From Bacteroidota bacterium (GTDB lineage Bacteria; Pseudomonadota; Alphaproteobacteria; Puniceispirillales; Puniceispirillaceae), in contig JAACDV010000058.1 in NCBI GenBank assembly GCA_009936825.1, positions 1 through 10,500 on the forward strand: DNA of 10,500 nucleotides. The letters are read 5' to 3'. Positions 1 through 6,076 of the stretch are shown here, piece after piece. The stretch's first letter is position 1; each line of letters opens with the position of its first letter. Under the pieces are notes generated by a model. It made no database searches, was not told the DNA's origin, and worked only from the letters and a program-made list of their open reading frames with translations. The position numbers and the translations under genes were made by a program.

Positions 1-434
1 GCACCAGCATCAGTGTCAGTGTCAGCAAGTGTAGCGGCCTGAAGGGATCGCAAAAGCGGGCTAGTTTCAACAAGATGCAGCGGGGCGGTAGCCAGCGACG
101 GCATCAAATGCTGCCAGACCTGACGCATGTCACGCATCAATGTACCGCGGCCCGGGCCAGCCTCAACAATGACCGCGTTTTCAGGCTGACCGGACAGCTC
201 AAACATATGCGCCAGAAACAGTCCGCACATCTCGCCAAACAATCCGGAAATTTCGGGGGCGGTGACAAAATCGCCAGCGATGCCAAACGGATCCTTGCTG
301 GCGTAATAGCCGCCATCAGCACCGCCAAGACAAATCGCCATAAAGTCATCGACACCCAGTGGCCCGCCCTCGGTAATGCGGGCCATCAGGTCTGCGCCGA
401 GGTCGCAAGCTTTATCCTGATGGGGCAAACTCAT
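1..434 (-). CDS. MidA/NDUFAF7-type class I SAM-dependent methyltransferase, 5' part only
   Basis: The first 144 codons are present; the gene continues past position 1. Seen: the translation begins MSLPHQDKACDLGADLMARI and contains the family's DPFG...GDFVTAPEISGLFGEMCG stretch, then VEAGPGRGTLMRDMRQ (the SAM-binding glycine loop) and HLVETSPLLRSLQ. These match the bacterial COG1565 / MidA family, related to mitochondrial NDUFAF7, which methylates an arginine of a complex I subunit in eukaryotes. The substrate of the bacterial protein is not established here. The ATG (complement of 432-434) overlaps the lgt stop as ATGA, so the two genes are probably translationally coupled and cotranscribed from the lgt promoter. 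Family assignment is firm; specific function is inferred from homologs. The missing C-terminal part cannot be judged. Confidence 0.9.
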   Translation of the reverse strand, partial: MSLPHQDKACDLGADLMARITEGGPLGVDDFMAICLGGADGGYYASKDPFGIAGDFVTAPEISGLFGEMCGLFLAHMFELSGQPENAVIVEAGPGRGTLMRDMRQVWQHLMPSLATAPLHLVETSPLLRSLQAATLADTDTDAG

Positions 435-1219
435 GATTTCTTCTGCCCCCACCAAATCCACAGTCCACCAGCGATCATTGGCAGGCATAGGAACTGCCCC
501 ATCGTTGCCAGCCCGAATAGCGTTCCAAGGTGGGCATCAGGCTCGCGGACAAATTCGATGAAAAAGCGCGCGGCCCCGTATCCGGTTAACAAGGCCGCGG
601 TCATCCGTCCGGGATGGGACAGCCAGCCGCGCCGAAAGCCGAAAATCATAACCAACCCCAACCCCAGCCCTTCCAGCCCTGCTTCATAGAGCTGGCTTGG
701 ATGGCGCGCCAGACCATCGCTGTAAGGAAATACCATTGCCCATGGCAGGTCGGTTGGGCGGCCATATAATTCGGCATTGATAAAGTTGGAGATACGGCCC
801 AGAAAAAGCCCGATAGGCGTCACCATGGCAACGCGGTCGCTAACCAGAAAAACATCAATTTTCTGGTGGCGGGCAAAAAGCCACATGGCAATGCTAACGC
901 CCAAAAGTCCGCCATGGAATGACATTCCGCCTTGCCACACTTTTAGAATGTCGAGGGGGTTCGCTAGATAATGGCCCGGACTGTAAAATATCACAAAGCC
1001 AAGCCGACCCCCAAGAATCACGCCAAACAGAACATAGCTTAAGAGACTATCCAGACCGATAATTTTTATCGGTGCGTGCGGGAGGCGGGCCTCACGGCGC
1101 AAAAGCCAATAACCGACCAGCAACCCGCCAATATAGGCAAGCGCGTACCAACGAATGCCAAACCCGCCAAAATTAATTAAAAACGGGTCAAATTCCGGAA
1201 GAATGATGCCAGCAGTCAT
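431..1219 (-). CDS. lgt: Prolipoprotein diacylglyceryl transferase
   Basis: Lgt is the inner-membrane enzyme that moves a diacylglyceryl group from phosphatidylglycerol to the lipobox cysteine of prolipoproteins, the first step of lipoprotein maturation. The 262-residue product has the usual length and several hydrophobic segments (about 20-41, 57-80, 103-116, 130-145, 185-195, 206-222 and 235-256). Diagnostic motifs: GGRLGFVIFY around 70-79, GGMSFHGGLLG at 97-107 with the essential-type His102, the signature GRISNFINAELYG at 141-153, RHPSQLYEA at 172-180 and RFFIEFVREPD at 218-228. The ATG at 1219 gives the family-typical N-terminus with NFGGFGIRWYALAYI. It is the first gene of a minus-strand pair with the MidA-type gene, and a good promoter lies just upstream. 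Nothing unusual in the sequence. Confidence 0.97.
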   Translation of the reverse strand: MTAGIILPEFDPFLINFGGFGIRWYALAYIGGLLVGYWLLRREARLPHAPIKIIGLDSLLSYVLFGVILGGRLGFVIFYSPGHYLANPLDILKVWQGGMSFHGGLLGVSIAMWLFARHQKIDVFLVSDRVAMVTPIGLFLGRISNFINAELYGRPTDLPWAMVFPYSDGLARHPSQLYEAGLEGLGLGLVMIFGFRRGWLSHPGRMTAALLTGYGAARFFIEFVREPDAHLGTLFGLATMGQFLCLPMIAGGLWIWWGQKKS

Positions 1220-1252
1220 GTGCCTGTCCGATGTTTAGATGATGAAATTCAG

Positions 1253-1280
1253 ATGATAACTTGAAGCCTTGCAGTGTTAA
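1253..1280 (-). promoter_or_regulatory. Candidate sigma-70-type promoter for lgt
   Basis: Reading the minus strand, TTAACA (1280-1275, five of six matches to TTGACA) is followed after 16 bp by TATCAT (1258-1253, five of six matches to TATAAT). This would give a leader of roughly 25-30 nt before the lgt ATG at 1219. Seen in sequence only; alphaproteobacterial housekeeping promoters tolerate considerable variation, so the start site is a prediction. Confidence 0.5.
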
Positions 1281-1342
1281 GTCTCCCAAGTTAAATTCTC
1301 GGAGCCAAAATTATTCCGACTATAATAAACTTCATAGAATAT

Positions 1343-1359
1343 CGCATTCGATGAATGCG
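1343..1359. repeat. Perfect 7-3-7 inverted repeat in the lgt-ubiK gap
   Basis: CGCATTC (1343-1349) and GAATGCG (1353-1359) are exact reverse complements separated by GAT. The repeat lies in the 278-bp divergent gap, 138 bp upstream of the ubiK start, and shortly after a consensus TATAAT at 1321-1326. It is not followed by a T-run on the plus strand, so it looks more like a protein-binding palindrome or a small RNA hairpin than a terminator. No protein can be assigned to it. Confidence 0.5.
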
Positions 1360-1408
1360 TGGTATTGGAAAGCGCGTCAAGATACCATAGATAATAGGAA
1401 CGCGTGGT
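1353..1408. repeat. 11-bp direct repeat (GAAYGCGTGGT) in the lgt-ubiK gap
   Basis: GAATGCGTGGT (1353-1363) recurs as GAACGCGTGGT (1398-1408) with a single C/T difference, 45 bp apart, roughly four helical turns. The first copy shares its left half with the right arm of the 7-3-7 palindrome. The rest of the gap (1220-1497) has AT-rich stretches but no recognisable gene or RNA. Role unknown; possibly a paired regulator site. Confidence 0.4.
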
Positions 1409-1497
1409 GTCAGATCACAATTATTCAATGACGGGATTAGGGTAATCGGCGACGGCCCGCAAATGATACGCCAGCGAACATCAAGGGAGAGCCGATA

Positions 1498-1845
1498 ATG
1501 CGAGGCCGCACAAATGTTATTTCTGATCTGGCGCAAATGGCCAATGGGGCTGCATCGGCACTTGGCGGCCTGCGTGAGGAAATTGATAATATCGTCAAGC
1601 AACGGTTGGAACGCAGTCTGAATGCGCGCGGGCTTGTCACGCGTGAAGAGTTTGACGCCCTACGCACGCGGCATGAGGCGCTGGCAGCGCGGCTTGCAGA
1701 TATGGAAGCCCGCCAGTCCAGGTCAAACAACGGGCCCACACCACCGACTCGTAAGAAAACGGCCAAGGCTGCCAGTGATTCTTCCAGTATTAAGGGCAAG
1801 AATCCGGGCAAAAAGACCTCCAAGAAGGCGTCGCCCAAAGCATAA
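1498..1845 (+). CDS. ubiK: UbiK-family accessory factor (BMFP/YqiC), with a lysine-rich tail
   Basis: UbiK-type proteins are small coiled-coil proteins; in enterobacteria UbiK assists aerobic ubiquinone synthesis together with the UbiJ lipid-carrier protein. The 115-residue product shows the family pattern: an amphipathic N-terminal region (DLAQMANGAASALGGLREEI, residues 10-29), then LVTREEFDALRTRHEALAARLADME (residues 46-70), a predicted coiled coil. Residues from about 73 are a low-complexity Ser/Lys/Pro tail (RKKTAKAA, KGKNPGKKTSKKASPKA) not needed for the family match. A strong ribosome site (AAGGGAGAG, 1483-1491) sits 6 nt before the ATG and fixes the start. It is divergent from lgt and followed by a terminator, so it is probably a single-gene unit. 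The family is clear; the ubiquinone role is taken from characterised homologs. Confidence 0.85.
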   Translation: MRGRTNVISDLAQMANGAASALGGLREEIDNIVKQRLERSLNARGLVTREEFDALRTRHEALAARLADMEARQSRSNNGPTPPTRKKTAKAASDSSSIKGKNPGKKTSKKASPKA

Positions 1846-1852
1846 AACGCAT

Positions 1853-1879
1853 GCGGCAGCGATCTGCTGTCCGCCTTTT
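1853..1879 (+). terminator. Intrinsic terminator after ubiK
   Basis: GCGGCAGC (1853-1860), loop GATCT, then GCTG (1866-1869), one bulged T and CCGC (1871-1874) form a GC-rich stem of eight pairs, followed by C and TTTT. It starts 7 nt after the ubiK stop, as expected for a Rho-independent terminator, and separates ubiK from the ybjN-proC unit. Confidence 0.7.
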
Positions 1880-1949
1880 AAAATAGTTATATTTGTATGC
1901 GTGACGAGCAACGTCTGCGAACCCATTGATTTATGGCGATTCGGCAAAC

Positions 1950-1958
1950 TTATCCACA
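1950..1958 (+). promoter_or_regulatory. Consensus DnaA box (TTATCCACA) upstream of ybjN
   Basis: The nine bases exactly match the strict high-affinity DnaA box. It is isolated: I saw no second good box within the gap, so it is not evidence for a replication origin. It could be a DnaA-responsive regulatory site or a DnaA-titrating site, or chance (a given 9-mer is expected in a window this size about 0.08 times counting both strands). Confidence 0.35.
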
Positions 1959-1985
1959 AGCAGATGTGTTCGACCGTCCTCAAAC

Positions 1986-1999
1986 CACAAAATATTGTG
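1986..1999. repeat. 14-bp palindrome (CACAA-AATA-TTGTG) upstream of ybjN
   Basis: CACAA (1986-1990) and TTGTG (1995-1999) are reverse complements flanking AATA. The element lies 28 bp after the DnaA box and 63 bp before the chosen ybjN start, a reasonable place for an operator. It is short and AT-rich, so chance is possible. No regulator can be named. Confidence 0.3.
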
Positions 2000-2062
2000 T
2001 TGAAACTGCTCTCATGATCCTGCATCTTGTGTGCTCAAACGACAGAGCAGGATTCGCCGAAA

Positions 2063-2578
2063 ATGGCCTCAACCTCTTCCACGATAGACTTTGCGCTTGC
2101 GCATCCGATTGACCTTGTCAGGCGGTTTGTCGTTCGTCAGGATTGGCTGGTTCAGCAGCAGGATCGTGATGCTGTTCTTGCGGAAATACCTGGTCGTTGG
2201 TGTGACTATCAACTTGCCGTTTCGTGGCAGGACAGCGAAGAGACAATGCAGGTGGTCTGCCGGATTGATGTTTGCGCGGATGCCGGCCAGCTTGGTGATC
2301 TTGCCATGCTTTCGGCTTTGCTGAACCAGCAGCTGTATATTGGACATTTGGCGATTGCCAATACGGGCGGACTTGCGAATTGCGAGTTGGAGCTTCGCCA
2401 TACGCTGGCGCTTCGCGGGGCTGGTGGGGCAACGCCGGAACAGGTTGAAGATGTTGTTGATATCATGCTGGGTGAGTGCGAGCAGGTTTACCCTGCCATC
2501 TATCAGGTGGTGCATGGCGATATGCCAGCGCATGATGCTGCGGCTGCCGTGATGATGGTCACCGAGGGAGAAGCATAA
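2063..2578 (+). CDS. YbjN-domain protein
   Basis: The 171-residue product matches the YbjN-domain family, structurally similar to type III secretion chaperones, whose biochemical role is not settled; E. coli YbjN overexpression affects motility and stress phenotypes. Seen: HPIDLVRRFVVRQDWLVQQQ at 14-33 (an N-terminal helix), the WCDYQLAVSWQDSEETMQVVCRIDV strand region at 46-70, LLNQQLYIGHL around 86-96, and a helical C-terminus with ATPEQVEDVVDIMLGECEQVYPA. No signal peptide or membrane segment. The ATG at 2063 is chosen because AGGA lies about 10 nt before it; a TTG at 2027 would add 12 residues. It is followed 37 bp later by proC (counting from the ATG at 2616), a pairing I recall from other alphaproteobacteria. 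Function is unknown. Confidence 0.85.
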   Translation: MASTSSTIDFALAHPIDLVRRFVVRQDWLVQQQDRDAVLAEIPGRWCDYQLAVSWQDSEETMQVVCRIDVCADAGQLGDLAMLSALLNQQLYIGHLAIANTGGLANCELELRHTLALRGAGGATPEQVEDVVDIMLGECEQVYPAIYQVVHGDMPAHDAAAAVMMVTEGEA

Positions 2579-2615
2579 TAGCGGGTTTAGGCCCGTTGCA
2601 GTGCTTGCGATTAAA

Positions 2616-3431
2616 ATGAAGCCACTGATAACGCTGATTGGCTGCGGTAAAATGGGCAGTGCAATGCTGCGTGGATGGCTGGGTGATAGCACGCTCGAAG
2701 CCGACTTTATCATTGTTGAGCCGATGCAAGAGTATCTTGGATGGACTGCTGCACATGACAACGTCACCCTCACTGATAGTCTTGTTAGCGCGTCTGCAAT
2801 AGGGCGTAGTGCGTCGATGATTGTATTGGCGGTAAAGCCGCAAATGATGGCTGAGGCTATTGCAGGGCTTGGCGAGCTTGCCGATGTGAATACGGCATTT
2901 TTGTCGATTGCTGCCGGAATTCCTACACGCTGGTTCACCAAAATGCTGGGTGGTGACGCGCTGGTTCTGCGCTCTATGCCGAATACTCCGGCTGCGATTG
3001 GTAAGGGTGTGACGGCGCTTTATTCGGGCAACGCTCCGACGCAGGTTCGCGCGCTGGCAACACAGCTTTTGCAGGCCATTGGCGCGGTTGTGCATCTGGA
3101 TGATGAGGCCTTGATGGACGCCGTAACCGCGGTATCGGGGTCGGGACCGGCCTATGTTTTCCTTCTGGCTGAGGTGATGACCGCTGCCGGAATTGAGGCT
3201 GGCCTTCCCGAAGCACTGGCAAAACAGCTTGCCGAGGCCACTGTTACCGGCGCGGGTGATCTGATTGCCGCTGCTGATGAGCCGCCGTCGCAGCTGCGCA
3301 TCAATGTCACTAGTAAAGGCGGGACGACCGCTGCTGCATTGGCAGTGTTGATGGCTGAAGACGGTTTGGCACCCTTGATGCGGCGCGCAATTCTGGCGGC
3401 GCGTGACAGGTCGGTCGAGCTTGGTAATTGA
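2616..3431 (+). CDS. proC: Pyrroline-5-carboxylate reductase
   Basis: ProC catalyses the last step of proline synthesis, NAD(P)H-dependent reduction of 1-pyrroline-5-carboxylate, in the cytoplasm. From the ATG at 2616 the protein has 271 residues, normal for the family. Motifs: the dinucleotide-binding loop LIGCGKMGSAM (7-17), VLAVKPQ (70-76), VLRSMPNTPAAIGKGVTALY (117-136), AVSGSGPAYVFLLAE (172-186) and the C-terminal TSKGGTTAAALAVL (232-245), all conserved. A GTG at 2601 would add five residues; neither start has a strong ribosome site, so the start is uncertain by a few codons. It probably shares a transcript with ybjN. The long antisense open frames on this stretch have no family resemblance and are shadows of codon bias. 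Confidence 0.96.
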   Translation: MKPLITLIGCGKMGSAMLRGWLGDSTLEADFIIVEPMQEYLGWTAAHDNVTLTDSLVSASAIGRSASMIVLAVKPQMMAEAIAGLGELADVNTAFLSIAAGIPTRWFTKMLGGDALVLRSMPNTPAAIGKGVTALYSGNAPTQVRALATQLLQAIGAVVHLDDEALMDAVTAVSGSGPAYVFLLAEVMTAAGIEAGLPEALAKQLAEATVTGAGDLIAAADEPPSQLRINVTSKGGTTAAALAVLMAEDGLAPLMRRAILAARDRSVELGN

Positions 3432-3436
3432 CATGA

Positions 3437-3455
3437 GGCCAATCTGAGTTTGGCC
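3437..3455 (+). terminator. Hairpin after proC, possible weak terminator
   Basis: GGCCAA (3437-3442) pairs with TTGGCC (3450-3455) around a 7-nt loop, starting 5 nt after the proC stop. There is no T-run after it, only GATCTAATAATATG, so it may be a transcript 3'-end stabiliser or attenuator rather than a full intrinsic terminator. The rest of the 115-bp gap before the next gene shows no clear promoter. Confidence 0.3.
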
Positions 3456-3546
3456 GATCTAATAATATGTCAACTTGATTGGAGCGCATATCATGCCCAT
3501 CTCTATCAATAAGGCAGAATGGCGCGGTTTCAGCTAGGGCAGGGTG

Positions 3547-4269
3547 ATGAAAATGGAAACGACAGGCAGCAAAAATCCAGCGGATGAAATGATGGATAGG
3601 CTTGCAGAGGCGGCTTGGAAGCGGCTTGCAGACACGCCGCCTAGCGCGCTCCATATCGACGATATTGCGCTTGATGCGGGGGTGTCTGCGAGTGCGGCGC
3701 GCGCCGTCGCTGGCAGTATTACGGCTTTAATAATGCATCAGTTAGCCGGGTTGGACCGACGTGCAGTTCTGGAAAGTCTTGCCGATATTGAAGATGCGGG
3801 TGAGGTCAGTATTCGCGATAAAATCGTGGAAGCATTGATGCACAGATTTGAGGTTTATGCCCCTTACCGCGCACAAATTACCCAGCTTGATCGTGCGGCA
3901 CGGCGCGATCCTGATCTGGGGGTACGCTTGTTGGGCTCGCTTTCCCATGCAATGCGGATGTTGCTGCGGATGGCGGGTGATGATCTGACCGGGCTTTCCG
4001 GGGAAGCGCGGGTCAGAGGCGTTGCTCTCGTTGCCATAATGGTGGCGCGCGTGTGGCAGAAGGATGATACGCCGGACCTTTCCACAACATTAAAAGATAT
4101 CGACAACAAGCTGGCCCGCGCCGAAGAATGGGGCCGTAGCTTGCGGGTATTGAGAGATGGTGCATCGTCAGATACGTCCGCCAATCATGAATATGAAGCC
4201 CAATATGAAGCGGGACATGAAGATGAGAATGGTGGAAATCCTGGCGGCGGTCCAACCAGTTATCAATAG
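3547..4269 (+). CDS. TetR/COQ9-like fold protein
   Basis: A 240-residue helical protein. Residues 14-75 read like a TetR/COQ9 N-terminal helix bundle: LAEAAWKRL, then HIDDIALDAGVSASAARAVAG as the helix-turn-helix-like part. The section SIRDKIVEALMHRFEVYAPYRAQITQL (88-114) and the later VARVWQKDDTPDLSTTLKDIDNKLARAEEW (166-195) resemble both COQ9 (a lipid-binding ubiquinone-synthesis factor of TetR fold) and TetR-type regulators next to proC in related genomes. From about 204 the tail is acidic and Gly-rich (EYEAQYEAGHEDENGG). The start may be ATG 3547 (AGGG at 3536) or ATG 3553 (AGGG at 3541); a GTG at 3544 is less likely. Nearby ubiK supports a quinone link, but only as inference: the transcription-factor reading is equally possible. 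Confidence 0.65.
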   Translation: MKMETTGSKNPADEMMDRLAEAAWKRLADTPPSALHIDDIALDAGVSASAARAVAGSITALIMHQLAGLDRRAVLESLADIEDAGEVSIRDKIVEALMHRFEVYAPYRAQITQLDRAARRDPDLGVRLLGSLSHAMRMLLRMAGDDLTGLSGEARVRGVALVAIMVARVWQKDDTPDLSTTLKDIDNKLARAEEWGRSLRVLRDGASSDTSANHEYEAQYEAGHEDENGGNPGGGPTSYQ

Positions 4270-4270
4270 G

Positions 4271-4339
4271 CCAGACCTTCACCCAAACCAGAGCTTCACC
4301 CAAACCAGAGCTTCACCCAAAGCTAGGCCCTCACCCAAA
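4271..4339 (+). repeat. 17-bp tandem repeat, three copies plus one degenerate
   Basis: The unit CCAGAGCTTCACCCAAA occurs at 4288-4304 and 4305-4321, with a one-base variant at 4271-4287 (CCAGACC start) and a diverged 18-bp copy at 4322-4339 that keeps TCACCCAAA. The array fills the gap between the TetR/COQ9-like gene and csaA, stopping 11 bp before the csaA ribosome site. A 17-bp period breaks reading frame, so it is not a coding repeat. Probably a local slippage array that may vary in copy number between strains; an effect on csaA expression is speculative. Confidence 0.8.
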
Positions 4340-4363
4340 ATATTTGATCAAAGGGGTATTCTG

Positions 4364-4714
4364 ATGAGCAATTCAACGCCGCTGACCAGCTTTGATGATT
4401 TCATGAAAATCGATATCCGCTGTGGAACGATAATCGAAGCGCTGCCATTTCCAGAAGCGCGCAAACCTGCCTTCAAGTTGGTGATTGATTTTGGTGATGA
4501 TATCGGCAAGCGCAAATCATCAGCGCAGATCACCGAACTCTATGATGTGGAAACGCTGATTGGACGACAGGTAATGGCGGTTGTTAATTTTCCGCCGCGG
4601 CAGATTGGCCCGTTTATGTCCGAAGTGTTAACGCTAGGTGTTTCAAACGCCGATGGAGATGTGGTTCTGATCGCACCGGATCAGAATACGCCAGACGGGG
4701 CTCGCCTTCATTAG
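4364..4714 (+). CDS. csaA: CsaA-like tRNA-binding-domain protein
   Basis: A 116-residue single-domain protein of the CsaA family: a small dimeric oligonucleotide-binding-fold protein related to the EMAPII/TrbP tRNA-binding domain and described in Bacillus as having chaperone activity linked to protein export. Seen: FDDFMKIDIRCGTIIEALPF (residues 8-27), ARKPAFKLVIDFGDDIGKRKSSAQIT around 30-55, LIGRQVMAVVNFPPRQIGPFMSEVLTLG (64-91), and the closing VVLIAPDQNTPDGARLH. Length and ends fit the family exactly. AAGGGG (4351-4356) lies 7 nt before the ATG and fixes the start. The frame is open upstream to about 4157, but that part overlaps the previous gene and has no family match. It may be cotranscribed with the TetR/COQ9-like gene 94 bp upstream. 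Cellular role in this organism is unproven. Confidence 0.92.
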   Translation: MSNSTPLTSFDDFMKIDIRCGTIIEALPFPEARKPAFKLVIDFGDDIGKRKSSAQITELYDVETLIGRQVMAVVNFPPRQIGPFMSEVLTLGVSNADGDVVLIAPDQNTPDGARLH

Positions 4715-4718
4715 ATAG

Positions 4719-4734
4719 CCTTTATTAGAAAAGG
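4719..4734. terminator. Weak hairpin between convergent csaA and the histidine kinase gene
   Basis: CCTTT (4719-4723) and AAAGG (4730-4734) can pair around ATTAGA in the 42-bp convergent gap. The stem is only five pairs and AT-rich, with no clean T-run, so it is a poor terminator candidate; it is the only structure seen between these two gene ends. Confidence 0.25.
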
Positions 4735-4756
4735 TCTCACTAGATGGAAGATTCCC

Positions 4757-6076
4757 TTAAACCGGAAGCTTGATCGTTACGCGCAGACCGCCAAGCGGCG
4801 AGTCGTCTAAAATCAGCTCGCCGCCATGCCCAAGCACAATATCGCTGGTAATCGACAGGCCGAGACCTGTGCCGCCTGTCTGGCGGTTGCGTGAGGCCTC
4901 TAACCGGACAAAGGGGCGCAAAGCGTCGGCGCGGCGTTCGGCGGGGATGCCTGCCCCATTATCGTCAAACCAAATTGTCACCTCGTCATTGCGATATCTC
5001 GCGCTAATCTCGGCTTTGGTTGCATAGGCCAGCGCGTTTGAGATGATGTTTTCAAAAGCCCGCCTGATCCCTTTGCGCCGCAACGGAAAAATTGGCAAGG
5101 CTGTAGAAGGTGGCGTGAAAACAACGTCAAAATGATGCGCGCCCCGCGTTTGTTTTGCGATCCGCTCAAGCATGGTTTGAACGTCGGTATCCTCGGTCGG
5201 CTCATCACCTTCACCGGCAGCAAAGCTGAGATAGGCGTCGATCATCTCTTCCATCTCGGCAAGATCGGACCGCATCGCTTCAGCATCTTCATTGTTTGCC
5301 ATTAACGCAAGCTGCAAGCGGATACGGGTCAGGGGCGTGCGAAGATCATGGCTAACGCCAGCCAGCATTTCAGTGCGCTCGTTCAACTGCCGCATGATCC
5401 TGTGCCGCATGGCCTGAAAGGCGCGTCCGGCAAGGCGAACTTCGCGAGCACCTTCTAACTGATAATCAGCGGCTTGTCGTCCAAGGCCAAGCTCTCGCGC
5501 TGCATTGGCCAACCTTAGGATGGGGCGAACCTGACCGCGCATAAAAAGCATTGCAGTGGTAAAAAGCAGGATTGATGATCCCAGTGTCCAGCCAAAAAAA
5601 GTCCAGCTCGTGGAAGAGAAAATTCGTTTCCGGCTGGCGTAAATTCGCAAGTACCCATTATCCAATTCCAGATCGACATAGATAAGATTGGGATCGGAAT
5701 CGAGATTAACCTTCCAGTCCGAAGTCAGGCGTTTTTCAAGTTCTCGCTGCAACATCTGTTCGGCATAGCTTTGGTTGGGGCTAGCCTCTGGTGGCGTCCA
5801 TTTTTCATCGGGTTGGTGCTGAATGGGAAATGAAAAATAGCGCCAGCCAGTTTCCTGAATCAGCTCAATGGTTGCAGCATCGGGGCTTTTTCCGGCACGG
5901 TCGGCCAGCAGGCTGATGTCCGACGCCAGCTGGCTTGCCATATGGCGGGTCACGGTGTCCCAGTGCCGGTCATAGAAAATGAAAACGGTAATCACCTGCA
6001 CCATGATCATCGGCACCAGAACGATCGAGAGCATCCTCCCGAAAAGTGTTTTTGGAAGGTAATTACGAAGCTGCAT
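4757..6076 (-). CDS. EnvZ-type sensor histidine kinase
   Basis: A membrane sensor that autophosphorylates on histidine and passes phosphate to a response regulator, almost certainly the one encoded just upstream. The 439-residue protein has TM1 at about 14-35, a periplasmic segment of about 120 residues (36-157) without a recognised domain, TM2 at about 158-179, a HAMP-like linker (about 180-232), the H-box AGVSHDLRTPLTRIRL with His243, the N-box ENIISNALAYA (342-352), and the ATP-lid motifs DDNGAGIP (371-378) and GGTGLGLSI (401-409). All catalytic motifs are intact. The ATG at 6076 is chosen because upstream in-frame codons lie inside the regulator gene; it overlaps that gene by 14 nt, indicating coupled translation. 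The signal sensed cannot be told from sequence. Confidence 0.93.
   Translation of the reverse strand: MQLRNYLPKTLFGRMLSIVLVPMIMVQVITVFIFYDRHWDTVTRHMASQLASDISLLADRAGKSPDAATIELIQETGWRYFSFPIQHQPDEKWTPPEASPNQSYAEQMLQRELEKRLTSDWKVNLDSDPNLIYVDLELDNGYLRIYASRKRIFSSTSWTFFGWTLGSSILLFTTAMLFMRGQVRPILRLANAARELGLGRQAADYQLEGAREVRLAGRAFQAMRHRIMRQLNERTEMLAGVSHDLRTPLTRIRLQLALMANNEDAEAMRSDLAEMEEMIDAYLSFAAGEGDEPTEDTDVQTMLERIAKQTRGAHHFDVVFTPPSTALPIFPLRRKGIRRAFENIISNALAYATKAEISARYRNDEVTIWFDDNGAGIPAERRADALRPFVRLEASRNRQTGGTGLGLSITSDIVLGHGGELILDDSPLGGLRVTIKLPV

Noticed and set aside
75..689. A 204-codon plus-strand open frame near the left edge.
   Set aside because: It is antisense to the MidA-type gene and lgt, both supported by clear motifs, and it has no recognisable domain.
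1277..1294. Paired TTAA motifs resembling a CtrA site.
   Set aside because: The spacing is 10 bp rather than the 7 bp of the CtrA consensus TTAA-N7-TTAA, and one half lies in the lgt -35 element.
1880..2062. Possible replication origin, because of the DnaA box.
   Set aside because: Only one consensus box is visible, and there is no box cluster, no marked AT-rich unwinding element and no origin-linked genes nearby.
2069..3434. Two long open frames of about 290 codons each on the minus strand, opposite ybjN and proC.
   Set aside because: They lie fully antisense to well-supported genes, have Arg/His/Ser-rich composition typical of shadow frames, overlap each other, and show no family motif.
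4271..4339. CRISPR-like array.
   Set aside because: The 17-bp units are directly adjacent with no spacers; it is a simple tandem repeat.
4157..4363. Upstream extension of csaA by about 69 codons.
   Set aside because: It overlaps the TetR/COQ9-like gene in another frame, runs through the tandem repeat, and the ATG at 4364 has a strong ribosome site and the family-typical N-terminus.
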